Shown here: piece after piece, positions 7,979-15,746 of the stretch | Layout: each line of letters starts with the position of its first letter | How positions within the stretch are numbered: position 1 is the stretch's first letter | Source: an uncultured Clostridia bacterium | GTDB lineage: Bacteria; Bacillota; Clostridia; TANB77; CAG-508 | Length of the DNA stretch: 64,000 nucleotides | NCBI GenBank assembly: GCA_934141605.1 | Contig: CAKPCL010000002.1 | Coordinates: 84,153-148,152, forward strand | Direction of reading: 5' to 3' | Program-made: the position numbers and the translations under genes | The notes under the pieces: model-generated | Told to the model about the DNA's origin: nothing | Databases searched by the model: none | Seen by the model: only the letters and a program-made list of their open reading frames with translations

Positions 7979-9187
7979 TTATTTTAACATTTCTATTGCT
8001 TTTTGTAATTGTGTATCTTCACTTTCTTTTATATTTAATATGCTTTGAACACTATCTGGTAGTTCAACTTTTTCGTCTGGCTCTATTCCGATTTTGTTAA
8101 TTTTATTTCTATTTGGTGTCTGATATTCTTCTATTGTAATTTTTATTCCACTACCATCATCTAGTTTTAAAATTTGTTGAATTACTCCTTTTCCATAAGT
8201 TGTTGTTCCAACTGTTTTGGCTTTTCCTAAATCTTTTAATGCTCCTGCTAATATTTCTGATGCACTTGCTGTGTTTTCATTTGTTAATATTATTATTGGC
8301 ATATTTATTATTGGGTCATTTTTGGATTTTCTTACTGTTTCTTTGTTGTTTTTATCTACTTCATACAATAATACTGAGTCTTTTGTTGTTATATAGTCAG
8401 CTATTTCTAATGCTTGGTCTACAATTCCTCCACCATTATTTCTTAAGTCTATTATTAATGATTGTATTCCTTGTTTTGCTAACTCTTGATATTTTGCTTT
8501 AAAATCTTCTGCTGTTGTTTCATCAAATGATGTAAATTGTATGTATCCAATATTATTTGTTAGGACTTTTCCCTCTACTTGATTTACTTTTACTTTTTCT
8601 CTTTTTATTTCATATTTTATGTCTTGAGCCCCTCTTAATATTTCTACTTTTACTGTTGTTCCTTCTTCTCCTTTAATATTGTTTGCAGCTGTAGTCATAT
8701 CGTCTGCTTTATATTCTATGCCATCTACTGATACAATTAAGTCTCCTGATTGTATTCCTGCTTTTTCTGCTGGGCTTCCTTTTATTGTTGATAATACTTG
8801 TATTTTATCATATTGTGTGTTTTTTATCATGTATATACCTATTCCAACAAAATTTCCCATGGTATCATCTAAATAATCTTTCATGTCTTCTTTAGATATG
8901 TATTCTGTGTATGGGTCTCCTAATCCTTCAATATAGCCTTTTATTGCGCCTTCTTCTAATTTTGTTTCATCTACTTCTCCTAGATAATATTTGTCTATTA
9001 TTTTTCTATAGTTTTCTAATTTTGATGATATACTGCTTTTAGTATTTTTGATACTTGATGTTATTGTTATAGGATTTTTTGTAAAATATGTATATAAAGA
9101 TATTGATGTAATCATAAATGTTATAAAACAAGCTATTACAACTGTCATTAATATTCTATAAATTCCATATTTTTTATTTTTTTCCAT
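7979..9187 (-). CDS. ctpA: S41 family C-terminal processing peptidase with PDZ domain
   Basis: Membrane-anchored serine protease. The 402 residues comprise an N-terminal transmembrane anchor (about 12-32), a PDZ domain (QSGDLIVSVDG) and an S41 catalytic domain with IIDLRNNGGG, the nucleophile region NENTASASEILAGAL and catalytic Lys in YGKGVIQ. Its position after two EnvC-like M23 proteins and ftsEX suggests processing of cell-wall hydrolases or their activators, as in the B. subtilis and Caulobacter Ctp families (inference). Confidence 0.93.
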   Translation of the reverse strand: MEKNKKYGIYRILMTVVIACFITFMITSISLYTYFTKNPITITSSIKNTKSSISSKLENYRKIIDKYYLGEVDETKLEEGAIKGYIEGLGDPYTEYISKEDMKDYLDDTMGNFVGIGIYMIKNTQYDKIQVLSTIKGSPAEKAGIQSGDLIVSVDGIEYKADDMTTAANNIKGEEGTTVKVEILRGAQDIKYEIKREKVKVNQVEGKVLTNNIGYIQFTSFDETTAEDFKAKYQELAKQGIQSLIIDLRNNGGGIVDQALEIADYITTKDSVLLYEVDKNNKETVRKSKNDPIINMPIIILTNENTASASEILAGALKDLGKAKTVGTTTYGKGVIQQILKLDDGSGIKITIEEYQTPNRNKINKIGIEPDEKVELPDSVQSILNIKESEDTQLQKAIEMLK

Positions 9188-9214
9188 TATTTGCCACTAC
9201 CTTCCATAATTTTT

Positions 9215-9234
9215 GAGCGGATTTTATTCCGCTC
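9215..9234. other. Intergenic hairpin between the M23 gene and ctpA
   Basis: GAGCGGA/TCCGCTC, 7-bp stem in the ctpA 5' untranslated region or intercistronic gap. There is no T-run on the transcribed strand, so it is more likely a processing or stability hairpin than a terminator. Confidence 0.4.
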
Positions 9235-9268
9235 TTAAGAGAATATTATTTTATTTATATGTATGATA

Positions 9269-10483
9269 TTACATATAATTTTTAGGATTTACTCTTGAGT
9301 CTTGTCCATATGCTGTTGCATATCCATTGTAACTATATGGAGATTTTCTAACTTCAAAGTGTAAATGTGGTCCTGAAGAATTTCCTGTACTTCCACTTTT
9401 CATTATTTGTTGTCCTTTTGCTACTGTCTCTCCTGGTGATACACATATTGATCCTTTTGTTCCATGGCAGTAATATGATTGTAATCCATTTGCGTGTCTA
9501 ATTACAACATATGTTCCATAGCTTCCAGTTAAGTTGGCAGTAGACATTACAACTCCAGCTGCTGCTGCGTATACTGGTGTTCCTGCTGATACAGCATAGT
9601 CTATTGCACCATGAAATTTTCCATAAGAGTAATATCCATTTGTTGATTCATATCCACCACTTACAGGCCTCATAAAATATCCTGATCCTGTTATGCTTGA
9701 TGAGTTTCCTGATGTATTATTTTTTAATGCTTCTAATTGTTTTTTATATTTTTCTTCTGCTATTTTTATTTCATTTGCTATTCTAGCATTTGCTTGTTTT
9801 AATTCTTGGATTTCTTGTTCTAGTTCTTTTTCTTCATCAGATAATTGAGCAACATATTTATCTTTTTCACTTTTTGCACTTTTTAAACTATTTGCTAAGT
9901 TTTCTTTGTTTGCTTTTGCTGTTGTTAATTCTTGTTTGCTTTCTTCTATTTCTTTTTTAGAGTCTTCTATTTCTTGTCTTTGTTTTTCTAGAGTTTCCAT
10001 TAATTGTGAATCCATTTCTGTCAGCTCTGATACTAAATAATAATTAGAAATAAAATCTATTAAGCTACTTGAGCTTAGTAAAACATCTAAATAAGAAGTT
10101 TGTCCAGATTCATATATTACAACTAGTCTTTCTTTAAGTATTTCTTGTTTTTTCTCATATTCCGCTTTATTTTCCTCAATTTTTTCTTCTGCTTCTTTTA
10201 TTCTATTATTAGCATCAGCTATTTGAGAGTCTAAATCTTCTATTTGTGATTCATAACTATCTATTTGAGAGCTAATGCTTTCAACTTGTTTTTGTGTTTC
10301 TGATTTTTTTGCTTCAATTTCTTTTTGTTTTTGTTCTGCTTCATCTATTTGGTTATTGATTTGTGATTGTTGATTTTTTTGACTATCTATTTCCGATTGA
10401 GTAACTGCTAATGCAACATTTGTACTAGTTATGAGTATAATTATTAACATTACGCCTATTGCTTTTTTACATATATTTTTCAT
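9269..10483 (-). CDS. Coiled-coil M23 metallopeptidase (EnvC/PcsB-like)
   Basis: Secreted or membrane-tethered murein hydrolase or hydrolase activator. The 404 residues begin with a signal peptide (about 1-27, ending ALAVTQ). Two long coiled coils follow (about 28-245, many Glu/Lys/Gln) with the LDVLLSSSSLIDFISNYYLV segment typical of PcsB/EnvC proteins. A C-terminal LytM domain contains HGAIDYA (zinc His and Asp) and HLHFEVR. The zinc ligands appear intact, so it may be enzymatic. It sits downstream of ftsE-ftsX, the usual partner of such proteins. Paralogue of the next gene. Confidence 0.88.
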   Translation of the reverse strand: MKNICKKAIGVMLIIILITSTNVALAVTQSEIDSQKNQQSQINNQIDEAEQKQKEIEAKKSETQKQVESISSQIDSYESQIEDLDSQIADANNRIKEAEEKIEENKAEYEKKQEILKERLVVIYESGQTSYLDVLLSSSSLIDFISNYYLVSELTEMDSQLMETLEKQRQEIEDSKKEIEESKQELTTAKANKENLANSLKSAKSEKDKYVAQLSDEEKELEQEIQELKQANARIANEIKIAEEKYKKQLEALKNNTSGNSSSITGSGYFMRPVSGGYESTNGYYSYGKFHGAIDYAVSAGTPVYAAAAGVVMSTANLTGSYGTYVVIRHANGLQSYYCHGTKGSICVSPGETVAKGQQIMKSGSTGNSSGPHLHFEVRKSPYSYNGYATAYGQDSRVNPKNYM

Positions 10484-10555
10484 ATGTTCCTCCCTTTCGT
10501 GTTCTTATGATAAATCAGTTATAATATTTTAATTTGTGTCTGTATTGTTTTCTTC

Positions 10556-11716
10556 TTATCCTGGAATTAGTCCTGTTGTTATGTATGGAAGTGGATTAGT
10601 TGTTAATCCATTTATTCTTACTTCAAAGTGTGCATGTGGTCCTGTTGAATATCCTGTTGAGCCTACTTTTAATATTGTTTCTCCTCTTTTTACAGTTTGT
10701 CCAACACTTACCAATATTTCTGAACCATGTGCATATAATGTTGAAATTCCTCCGCCATGATCAATTATTACCATGTTTCCATATGCTGCATTTTTTTCTG
10801 CTTTTACAACAATTCCATCATTTGCTGCTATAAAATTTGCTCCTTGTGGTGCTCCAATATCTACACCTGTATGTAATTTATATTGGCCTGTTATTGGGTG
10901 TACTCTCATTTCATACTTTGATGTAATTCTGGTATATCCTGGAACTGGCCATGCCAATTCTCCACCAATATATGTTGAGTCTATTCCTTGCCCTGCTAAG
11001 TCCAAAATTTGTTGATTTATTTCATTATATTGAAAATTCATTTCATCTATTTTTGCTTGTATTTGTTTTTCTTCTTCTGATAATTTTTCTATAAAGCTTT
11101 CTCTCATTTTTTTTGTATTTTGTAGTGTTCTTGATACTCTTGTTTGATTTTCAATTATTGTTGCTAATTCGTTTTTTTCATTTTCTAGTTTTTGTTTTGA
11201 TGTATCTATCTTTTTCATTTTAGTTTCTAGATCTGTTATTAAGTCGTTGTCTATTTCTGCTAATTCTGTTATTATGTAATAACTAGATAAAAAGTCTGAA
11301 AGACTTCTTGATTTTAGCAAAATGTCCAAATATTGGGTTTCTCCTGCTTCATATATCTCTACTAATCTTTGTTCAAATAATTTTTTTTGTTTTTCATATT
11401 TTTCTGTTATTGTATTTAGTTCTGTTTCTATATCACTAATAGATTGCTTTAGTTCTGTAATCTTACTTTCTTGTTCTTCTAATTGACTTTCTGCTGTTGT
11501 TATTTTTTCATCTAATTTTTCTACTTGTTGTAAGTTTTCAGATAAGTTACTTTGTACTTCTTCTAATTCTCCATTTGCTTCGCTTAATTGATTTTGTAGC
11601 TCATCTCTTTGTGTTTGTAAGCTTGTTTCATTACTTTCATTGTTGTTTTCTGCATATGTATATGTTGTTACAAAACAGATTAGTAAGATTAAAACAATAC
11701 ATAAAAATTTACGCAT
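10556..11716 (-). CDS. Coiled-coil M23 metallopeptidase (EnvC/PcsB-like), paralogue
   Basis: 386 residues with the same architecture as the neighbouring M23 gene: signal peptide ending in TYAEN, coiled coils (about 28-245) with LDILLKSRSLSDFLSSYYI, and a C-terminal LytM domain with HTGVDIG and HAHFEVR zinc motifs. It follows ftsX by 33 bp. FtsEX is known to control hydrolases of this class at the division site; a tandem duplication giving two partners is inferred here. Confidence 0.9.
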   Translation of the reverse strand: MRKFLCIVLILLICFVTTYTYAENNNESNETSLQTQRDELQNQLSEANGELEEVQSNLSENLQQVEKLDEKITTAESQLEEQESKITELKQSISDIETELNTITEKYEKQKKLFEQRLVEIYEAGETQYLDILLKSRSLSDFLSSYYIITELAEIDNDLITDLETKMKKIDTSKQKLENEKNELATIIENQTRVSRTLQNTKKMRESFIEKLSEEEKQIQAKIDEMNFQYNEINQQILDLAGQGIDSTYIGGELAWPVPGYTRITSKYEMRVHPITGQYKLHTGVDIGAPQGANFIAANDGIVVKAEKNAAYGNMVIIDHGGGISTLYAHGSEILVSVGQTVKRGETILKVGSTGYSTGPHAHFEVRINGLTTNPLPYITTGLIPG

Positions 11717-11749
11717 GTTTTTCTCCTTTCGCTTGCTTTGTTCGTTTTG

Positions 11750-12652
11750 CTATACTTTTAAGTATTTTCTCATTGAGATTACACTTCCTAGTGCTCCTAT
11801 TCCAATTCCTAATAACATGTATACAAATATTATTGAAGAAATCATGTCTTTAAAGCTTAATAGACTTAATCCTATTTTTATCATAAATGTATTATTTACT
11901 GCTTGTTCAGCTATTATCATATATGTTCCACCAATTATTATTATTGATATTATGCTTGATAGTATTCCTATTATCATGCCTTCAACAATAAATGGCCATC
12001 TTATAAAATTGTTTGTTGCTCCGACATATTTCATAATTGATATTTCTTTTCTTCTAGCATGTACTGTTAGTTTTATTGTATTTGATATTATAAAAATTGA
12101 TATTATTACTAGTAATACTAATATTACTCCTGTTATAATTTTTATTGCGTTTGCTACACCTAGTAATGTTGTTATTGTTTCGTCACTGCTTGTTATTCTT
12201 TTTATATTGTCAAATTGTAATATTTCATTTTGTACTTCTTTGCTTAATTTTAAGTCTGTTAATGTTACTATATATGATACAGAGTACATATCTTCTCCAT
12301 ACGCATCTATTAAATATGCTTTATCTCCAAATTTTTCTTTCAAAAAGTTCATAGCATATTCTTTGTCTTTAAACTCTATTGTGCTTACTCCTTTTAGTTC
12401 TCTTATTTTGTTTCCGACTTCTGTTATTTCTTCCTCAGTTGCATCTTTATTTAAAAATACTTGAAATCCTTGTTCTGCTTTTATGTCATCAACAAAATTG
12501 TTTATGTTTTCACTAAGCATTAGAAATATTCCAAATATTATCATTGTTGCACACATTATCATTAGTGATGCTCCTGTGGATTTTTTATTTTTAAATACAT
12601 TGCTGAAGCCTTCTCCTATCAAATATCCAAATATATTATATTTCACAATCAT
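11750..12652 (-). CDS. ftsX: Cell division protein FtsX
   Basis: Permease-like subunit of the FtsEX complex that gates peptidoglycan hydrolases. About 300 residues: one N-terminal transmembrane helix (LMIMCATMIIFGIFLM), an extracellular domain of about 115 residues, then three helices near the C-terminus with VHARRKEISIMKYVGATN, typical of FtsX. The gene overlaps ftsE. The ATG at 12652 (AAGGTGG just upstream) is chosen; a GTG at 12646 and the ATG at 12670 are alternatives. Confidence 0.93.
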   Translation of the reverse strand: MIVKYNIFGYLIGEGFSNVFKNKKSTGASLMIMCATMIIFGIFLMLSENINNFVDDIKAEQGFQVFLNKDATEEEITEVGNKIRELKGVSTIEFKDKEYAMNFLKEKFGDKAYLIDAYGEDMYSVSYIVTLTDLKLSKEVQNEILQFDNIKRITSSDETITTLLGVANAIKIITGVILVLLVIISIFIISNTIKLTVHARRKEISIMKYVGATNNFIRWPFIVEGMIIGILSSIISIIIIGGTYMIIAEQAVNNTFMIKIGLSLLSFKDMISSIIFVYMLLGIGIGALGSVISMRKYLKV

Positions 12653-13322
12653 AACCACCTTTTTTATCATCTCTTATTATTTCGCCTTTGTTTATATGAA
12701 TTACTCTTTTTTTCATTTTGTCTACTATGTCTTTTGCGTGTGTTGCTACAACTACTGTTGTTCCTCTCATATTTATTTCGTTTAGTAAATTCATTATATC
12801 CCATGCTGTGTCTGGGTCTAAGTTCCCTGTTGGTTCGTCTGCTATTAGCATTGATGGGTTATTTACTAATGCTCTTGCTAATGCTACTCTTTGTTGTTCT
12901 CCTCCTGATAGTTCATTTGGATACATTTTTGCTTTTCCGCTTAATCCTACTAATGATAGTACCATTGGTACTTGTCTTCTTATATGTCTTGGTGTTGCTC
13001 TTACTATGTACATTGCATATGCTACATTGTCATACACTGTTTTATCAGGTAATAGTCTAAAGTCTTGGAATACAACTCCCATGCTTCTTCTTAAGTATGG
13101 TATTCTGCTTTGTTTTAAAAATGTTGTGTCTTTTCCGTTTATTATTATGTTTCCTGATGTTGGTTCTTCTTCTTTTAATATTAATTTTATAAGTGTTGAT
13201 TTTCCACTTCCTGATGTTCCTACTAAAAATGCAAATTCTCCTTTGTCTATTACAAAGTTTGCATTTTTTACGGCTTTTGTTCCTGTATCGTATGTTTTTG
13301 ATACATTTCTAAATTCTATCAT
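12636..13322 (-). CDS. ftsE: Cell division ATP-binding protein FtsE
   Basis: ABC ATPase of FtsEX. The 228 residues include Walker A GTSGSGKST, Q-loop VFQDFRLLPDKTV, signature LSGGEQQR and Walker B MLIADEPTGNLD, plus the H-loop. Ribosome binding site AGAGGAGTAATAAAAA. First gene of ftsE-ftsX-M23-M23-ctpA-pgsA. In B. subtilis FtsEX is needed for the asymmetric sporulation septum. Confidence 0.96.
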   Translation of the reverse strand: MIEFRNVSKTYDTGTKAVKNANFVIDKGEFAFLVGTSGSGKSTLIKLILKEEEPTSGNIIINGKDTTFLKQSRIPYLRRSMGVVFQDFRLLPDKTVYDNVAYAMYIVRATPRHIRRQVPMVLSLVGLSGKAKMYPNELSGGEQQRVALARALVNNPSMLIADEPTGNLDPDTAWDIMNLLNEINMRGTTVVVATHAKDIVDKMKKRVIHINKGEIIRDDKKGGYDCEI

Positions 13323-13346
13323 TTTTTATTACTCCTCTTAATATAA

Positions 13347-13354
13347 ATCGACAT
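13347..13354 (-). promoter_or_regulatory. 0A-box-like site downstream of ftsE -10
   Basis: ATGTCGAT on the minus strand, 7 of 8 to the ATGTCGAA form of the Spo0A box, between the ftsE -10 hexamer and the start codon. Confidence 0.35.
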
Positions 13355-13368
13355 TTTTATTCATTTAA

Positions 13369-13397
13369 ATCATACCAATAATCGCTAATTTTTGCAA
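13369..13397 (-). promoter_or_regulatory. Promoter of ftsE operon
   Basis: On the minus strand, TTGCAA (13392-13397), a 17-bp spacer and TATGAT (13369-13374) about 47 bp upstream of ftsE. A consensus TTTTGTCGAA 0A-box-like sequence lies at 13444-13453, but it is part of a repeated terminator also seen at 18503. Confidence 0.7.
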
Positions 13398-13443
13398 TAG
13401 TTTTCACTAAAAAAACACAGGAATTTTTTTACATTTTTCATAT

Positions 13444-13489
13444 TTCGACAAAAAATGAGACAGTTTTGGACTGTCCCAAATGTCTCATT
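13444..13489 (-). terminator. Palindromic terminator after surface-protein gene, repeated at 18.5 kb
   Basis: AATGAGACA (13454-13462) pairs with TGTCTCATT (13481-13489), with an inner TTTGG/CCAAA stem. TTTTTTGTCGAA follows on the minus strand. The unit ttcgacaaaaaaTG..ACAGTTTTGGAC.GTCCCAAATGT is shared with 18503-18541. Confidence 0.7.
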
Positions 13490-14570
13490 ACTTGTCTATT
13501 ATATTCCATGCTCCACTTGCATTTTTCCCGTTTGTGTGTAAATTTGATTTTAAATATACTATTGGGCGTATGCCGTAGCTAATGGAAGCTTCATTAAAAT
13601 AACTGGTATATCCTGTTCCTAAGTAGTAATTATTCACAGATCCGCTATCTACATATTGTGCATAGACAGTGCTAAGATCTGAATAAGAACTCACACTGCG
13701 TGAAGCCAGCCAATAACTTGTATTACTACAAAGTATTTTATATAAGTCTGTTGTATCTGATAAATAATCTGATACTGTATAACTATAATGTGTGTTTACA
13801 TCTGTTCTACTTGTTGCTGATTTTGAATATCCTGTTGATGTACTTGTTGTTGGATAATATATTGATTTTGTATATGGTGCTTTTCCGTAACTCCCAGTTA
13901 ACGCTGTTGATGGTGTTACTCCACATATTTTATTTACATCATCCACATTTATACTTCTTGCTCCACTTCCTGCTATTGTTCCTATTGTTGTTCCTTCTAT
14001 TGTATCTCCTGTTACATAGTTAAAGATTTTACTTGTATTAGCTCCTGTTCCATATCCATATATTTTGCATATTTCATTTAGTTCTTGTTCTGCATATAAG
14101 TATCCGATTGCACCCTTCATTGTAAATGTTCCGATCGGTGCTTCACTTATTAACATTACTCCTCCTGTTTCTTCGTCCCAACCTAGTACTCTCCATTTCG
14201 AACTACTACTTGATGTAAATGTTTGATTTCCACTACCATTTCCGTGTGAAGAACCTGTTCCTGTTGGTGATGTATAACTATGTGTTCCGGCATTATATGC
14301 TACATAGTCTCCTACTGAAACTGTTTTTGCTAATGGTTGTATAGTATATAGTTCGTCTAATGCTTCTTTTACACTTACTGTTGTTCCATTTGATTTTGTA
14401 TAGCTTACTTCTGTGGCTTTAAATACATATGCTGCATATACTCCAACATTAAAAATTAATATTGTTGTAATTAATATTATGAATATTATTAGTATTGTTC
14501 TTGTTTTTTTATTTTTCAAATTACCTGTGTGTGTGTGCTTATACAGCCTCAAGGCTTTCAAACTTATCAT
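13488..14570 (-). CDS. Membrane-anchored surface protein with DUF6273-like (C-type-lectin-like) domain, copy A
   Basis: 360 residues: N-terminal transmembrane segment (about 25-48), the motif VSYTKSN...VSVKEALDELY, then a domain with WRVLGWDEETGGVMLISE, a YWLASRSV stretch and GIRPIVYLKS, as in DUF6273-type extracellular domains. The extreme N-terminus (SLKALRLYKHTHTGN) comes from a leader-like element containing about six TG units and also seen at 18.25 kb. The real start may be the TTG (LKNKKTRT), giving an N-terminus like copy B. Function unknown; likely exported. It lies downstream of the pilus locus, in tandem with copy B. Confidence 0.7.
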   Translation of the reverse strand: MISLKALRLYKHTHTGNLKNKKTRTILIIFIILITTILIFNVGVYAAYVFKATEVSYTKSNGTTVSVKEALDELYTIQPLAKTVSVGDYVAYNAGTHSYTSPTGTGSSHGNGSGNQTFTSSSSSKWRVLGWDEETGGVMLISEAPIGTFTMKGAIGYLYAEQELNEICKIYGYGTGANTSKIFNYVTGDTIEGTTIGTIAGSGARSINVDDVNKICGVTPSTALTGSYGKAPYTKSIYYPTTSTSTGYSKSATSRTDVNTHYSYTVSDYLSDTTDLYKILCSNTSYWLASRSVSSYSDLSTVYAQYVDSGSVNNYYLGTGYTSYFNEASISYGIRPIVYLKSNLHTNGKNASGAWNIIDK

Positions 14571-14577
14571 TTTTCAT
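14539..14577 (-). pseudogene. Remnant of leader ORF (FESL-AV motif), overlapping start of surface-protein copy A
   Basis: AGAAAGGAAAAAA precedes ATG of a 12-codon frame, MKNDKFESLEAV. It matches the start of the 32-codon leader ORF at 18202-18300 (MKKINFESLGAV) but stops early. The surface-protein frame runs through the same DNA in another frame. Confidence 0.4.
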
Positions 14578-14588
14578 TTTTTTCCTTT

Positions 14589-15638
14589 CTATTTGTCTAT
14601 TATGTTCCATGCTCCACTTGCATTTTTCCCGTTTGTTTGTAAGCTAGATTTTAAATACACTATTGGTCGAACACCAAGTCCCCATGGATTCTCCATAAAA
14701 GTACTTCCAAAACCAATACCTAAATCACCACTACTCACATCACCATCATATTCAAAACGCACACGGAAGTAGGTATAATCAGAAAAAGAACTTTCACAGC
14801 GTGAAGCCATCCAATAGTATGTGTTACTTGAATTTTCAGTATTTCTAAACAATATCTTATATGCTTCTGTAGTATTTAATAAATAATTTGAAGCTTTATA
14901 ATTATAAGTTGTATGCACATCTGTTCTACTTGTTGCTGATTTTGAATATCCTGTTGATGTACTTGTTGTTGGATAATATATTGATTTTGTATATGGTGCT
15001 TTTCCGTAACTCCCAGTTAACGCTGTTGATGGTGTTACTCCACATATTTTATTTACATCATCCACATTTATACTTCTTGCTCCACTTCCTGCTATTGTTC
15101 CTATTGTTGTTCCTTCTATTGTATCTCCTGTTACATAGTTAAAGATTTTACTTGTATTAGCTCCTGTTCCATATCCATATATTTTGCATATTTCATTTAG
15201 TTCTTGTTCTGCATATAAGTATCCTATCGCACCTTTCATTGTAAATGTTCCGATCGGTGCTTCACTTATTAACATTACTCCTCCTGTTTCTTCATCCCAA
15301 CCTAGTACTCTCCATTTCAAACTACTACTTGATGTAAATGTTTGATTTTCTTTTCCATTTCCGTGTGATGTTCCTGTTCCTGTTGGTGATGTATAACTGT
15401 GTGTTCCAGCATCATATGCTACATAGTCTCCTACTGAAACTGCTTTTGCTAATGGTTGTATAGTATATAGTTCGTCTAAAGCTTCTTTTACACTTACTGT
15501 TGAACTATTTGATTTAGTATAACTTACATCTGTTGCGGAAAATACATATGTTGCATATACTCCAATATTAAGGCATAACACTAATATTAGTATTACTATG
15601 AAAATTATTAATGTTGTTTTTAACTTTTTATTCTTCAT
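14589..15638 (-). CDS. Membrane-anchored surface protein with DUF6273-like domain, copy B
   Basis: 349 residues, paralogous to copy A: transmembrane segment (about 8-30), VSYTKSN...VSVKEALDELY, WRVLGWDEETGGVMLISE, YWMASRCESS, GVRPIVYLKS and the shared C-terminus NASGAWNIIDK. A central block of about 310 bp (14920-15230) is almost base-identical to copy A (13799-14115), whereas the segment just before the C-terminus is strongly diverged. Start supported by GGAAGGAGTAAATGTA. Probably displayed on the cell surface; role not known. Confidence 0.75.
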   Translation of the reverse strand: MKNKKLKTTLIIFIVILILVLCLNIGVYATYVFSATDVSYTKSNSSTVSVKEALDELYTIQPLAKAVSVGDYVAYDAGTHSYTSPTGTGTSHGNGKENQTFTSSSSLKWRVLGWDEETGGVMLISEAPIGTFTMKGAIGYLYAEQELNEICKIYGYGTGANTSKIFNYVTGDTIEGTTIGTIAGSGARSINVDDVNKICGVTPSTALTGSYGKAPYTKSIYYPTTSTSTGYSKSATSRTDVHTTYNYKASNYLLNTTEAYKILFRNTENSSNTYYWMASRCESSFSDYTYFRVRFEYDGDVSSGDLGIGFGSTFMENPWGLGVRPIVYLKSSLQTNGKNASGAWNIIDK

Positions 15639-15683
15639 TACATTTACTCCTTCCGTTTTATATTTTGATTTTTATATAAAAGA

Positions 15684-15734
15684 AAAGGCTTATTTTTATT
15701 TATTGATATTTTATGTTATTTTTAATAAGCCTTT
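15684..15734 (-). terminator. Terminator after the giant pilin-like gene
   Basis: AAAGGCTTATT pairs with AATAAGCCTTT (11 bp), followed on the minus strand by TTTTCTTTTATA. Confidence 0.7.
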
Positions 15735-15746
15735 CTTATTTGTATA

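Noticed and set aside
13488..15638. Diversity-generating retroelement targets
   Set aside because: The lectin-like fold and variable segment are suggestive, but no reverse transcriptase or template repeat is visible and differences are not restricted to adenine positions.
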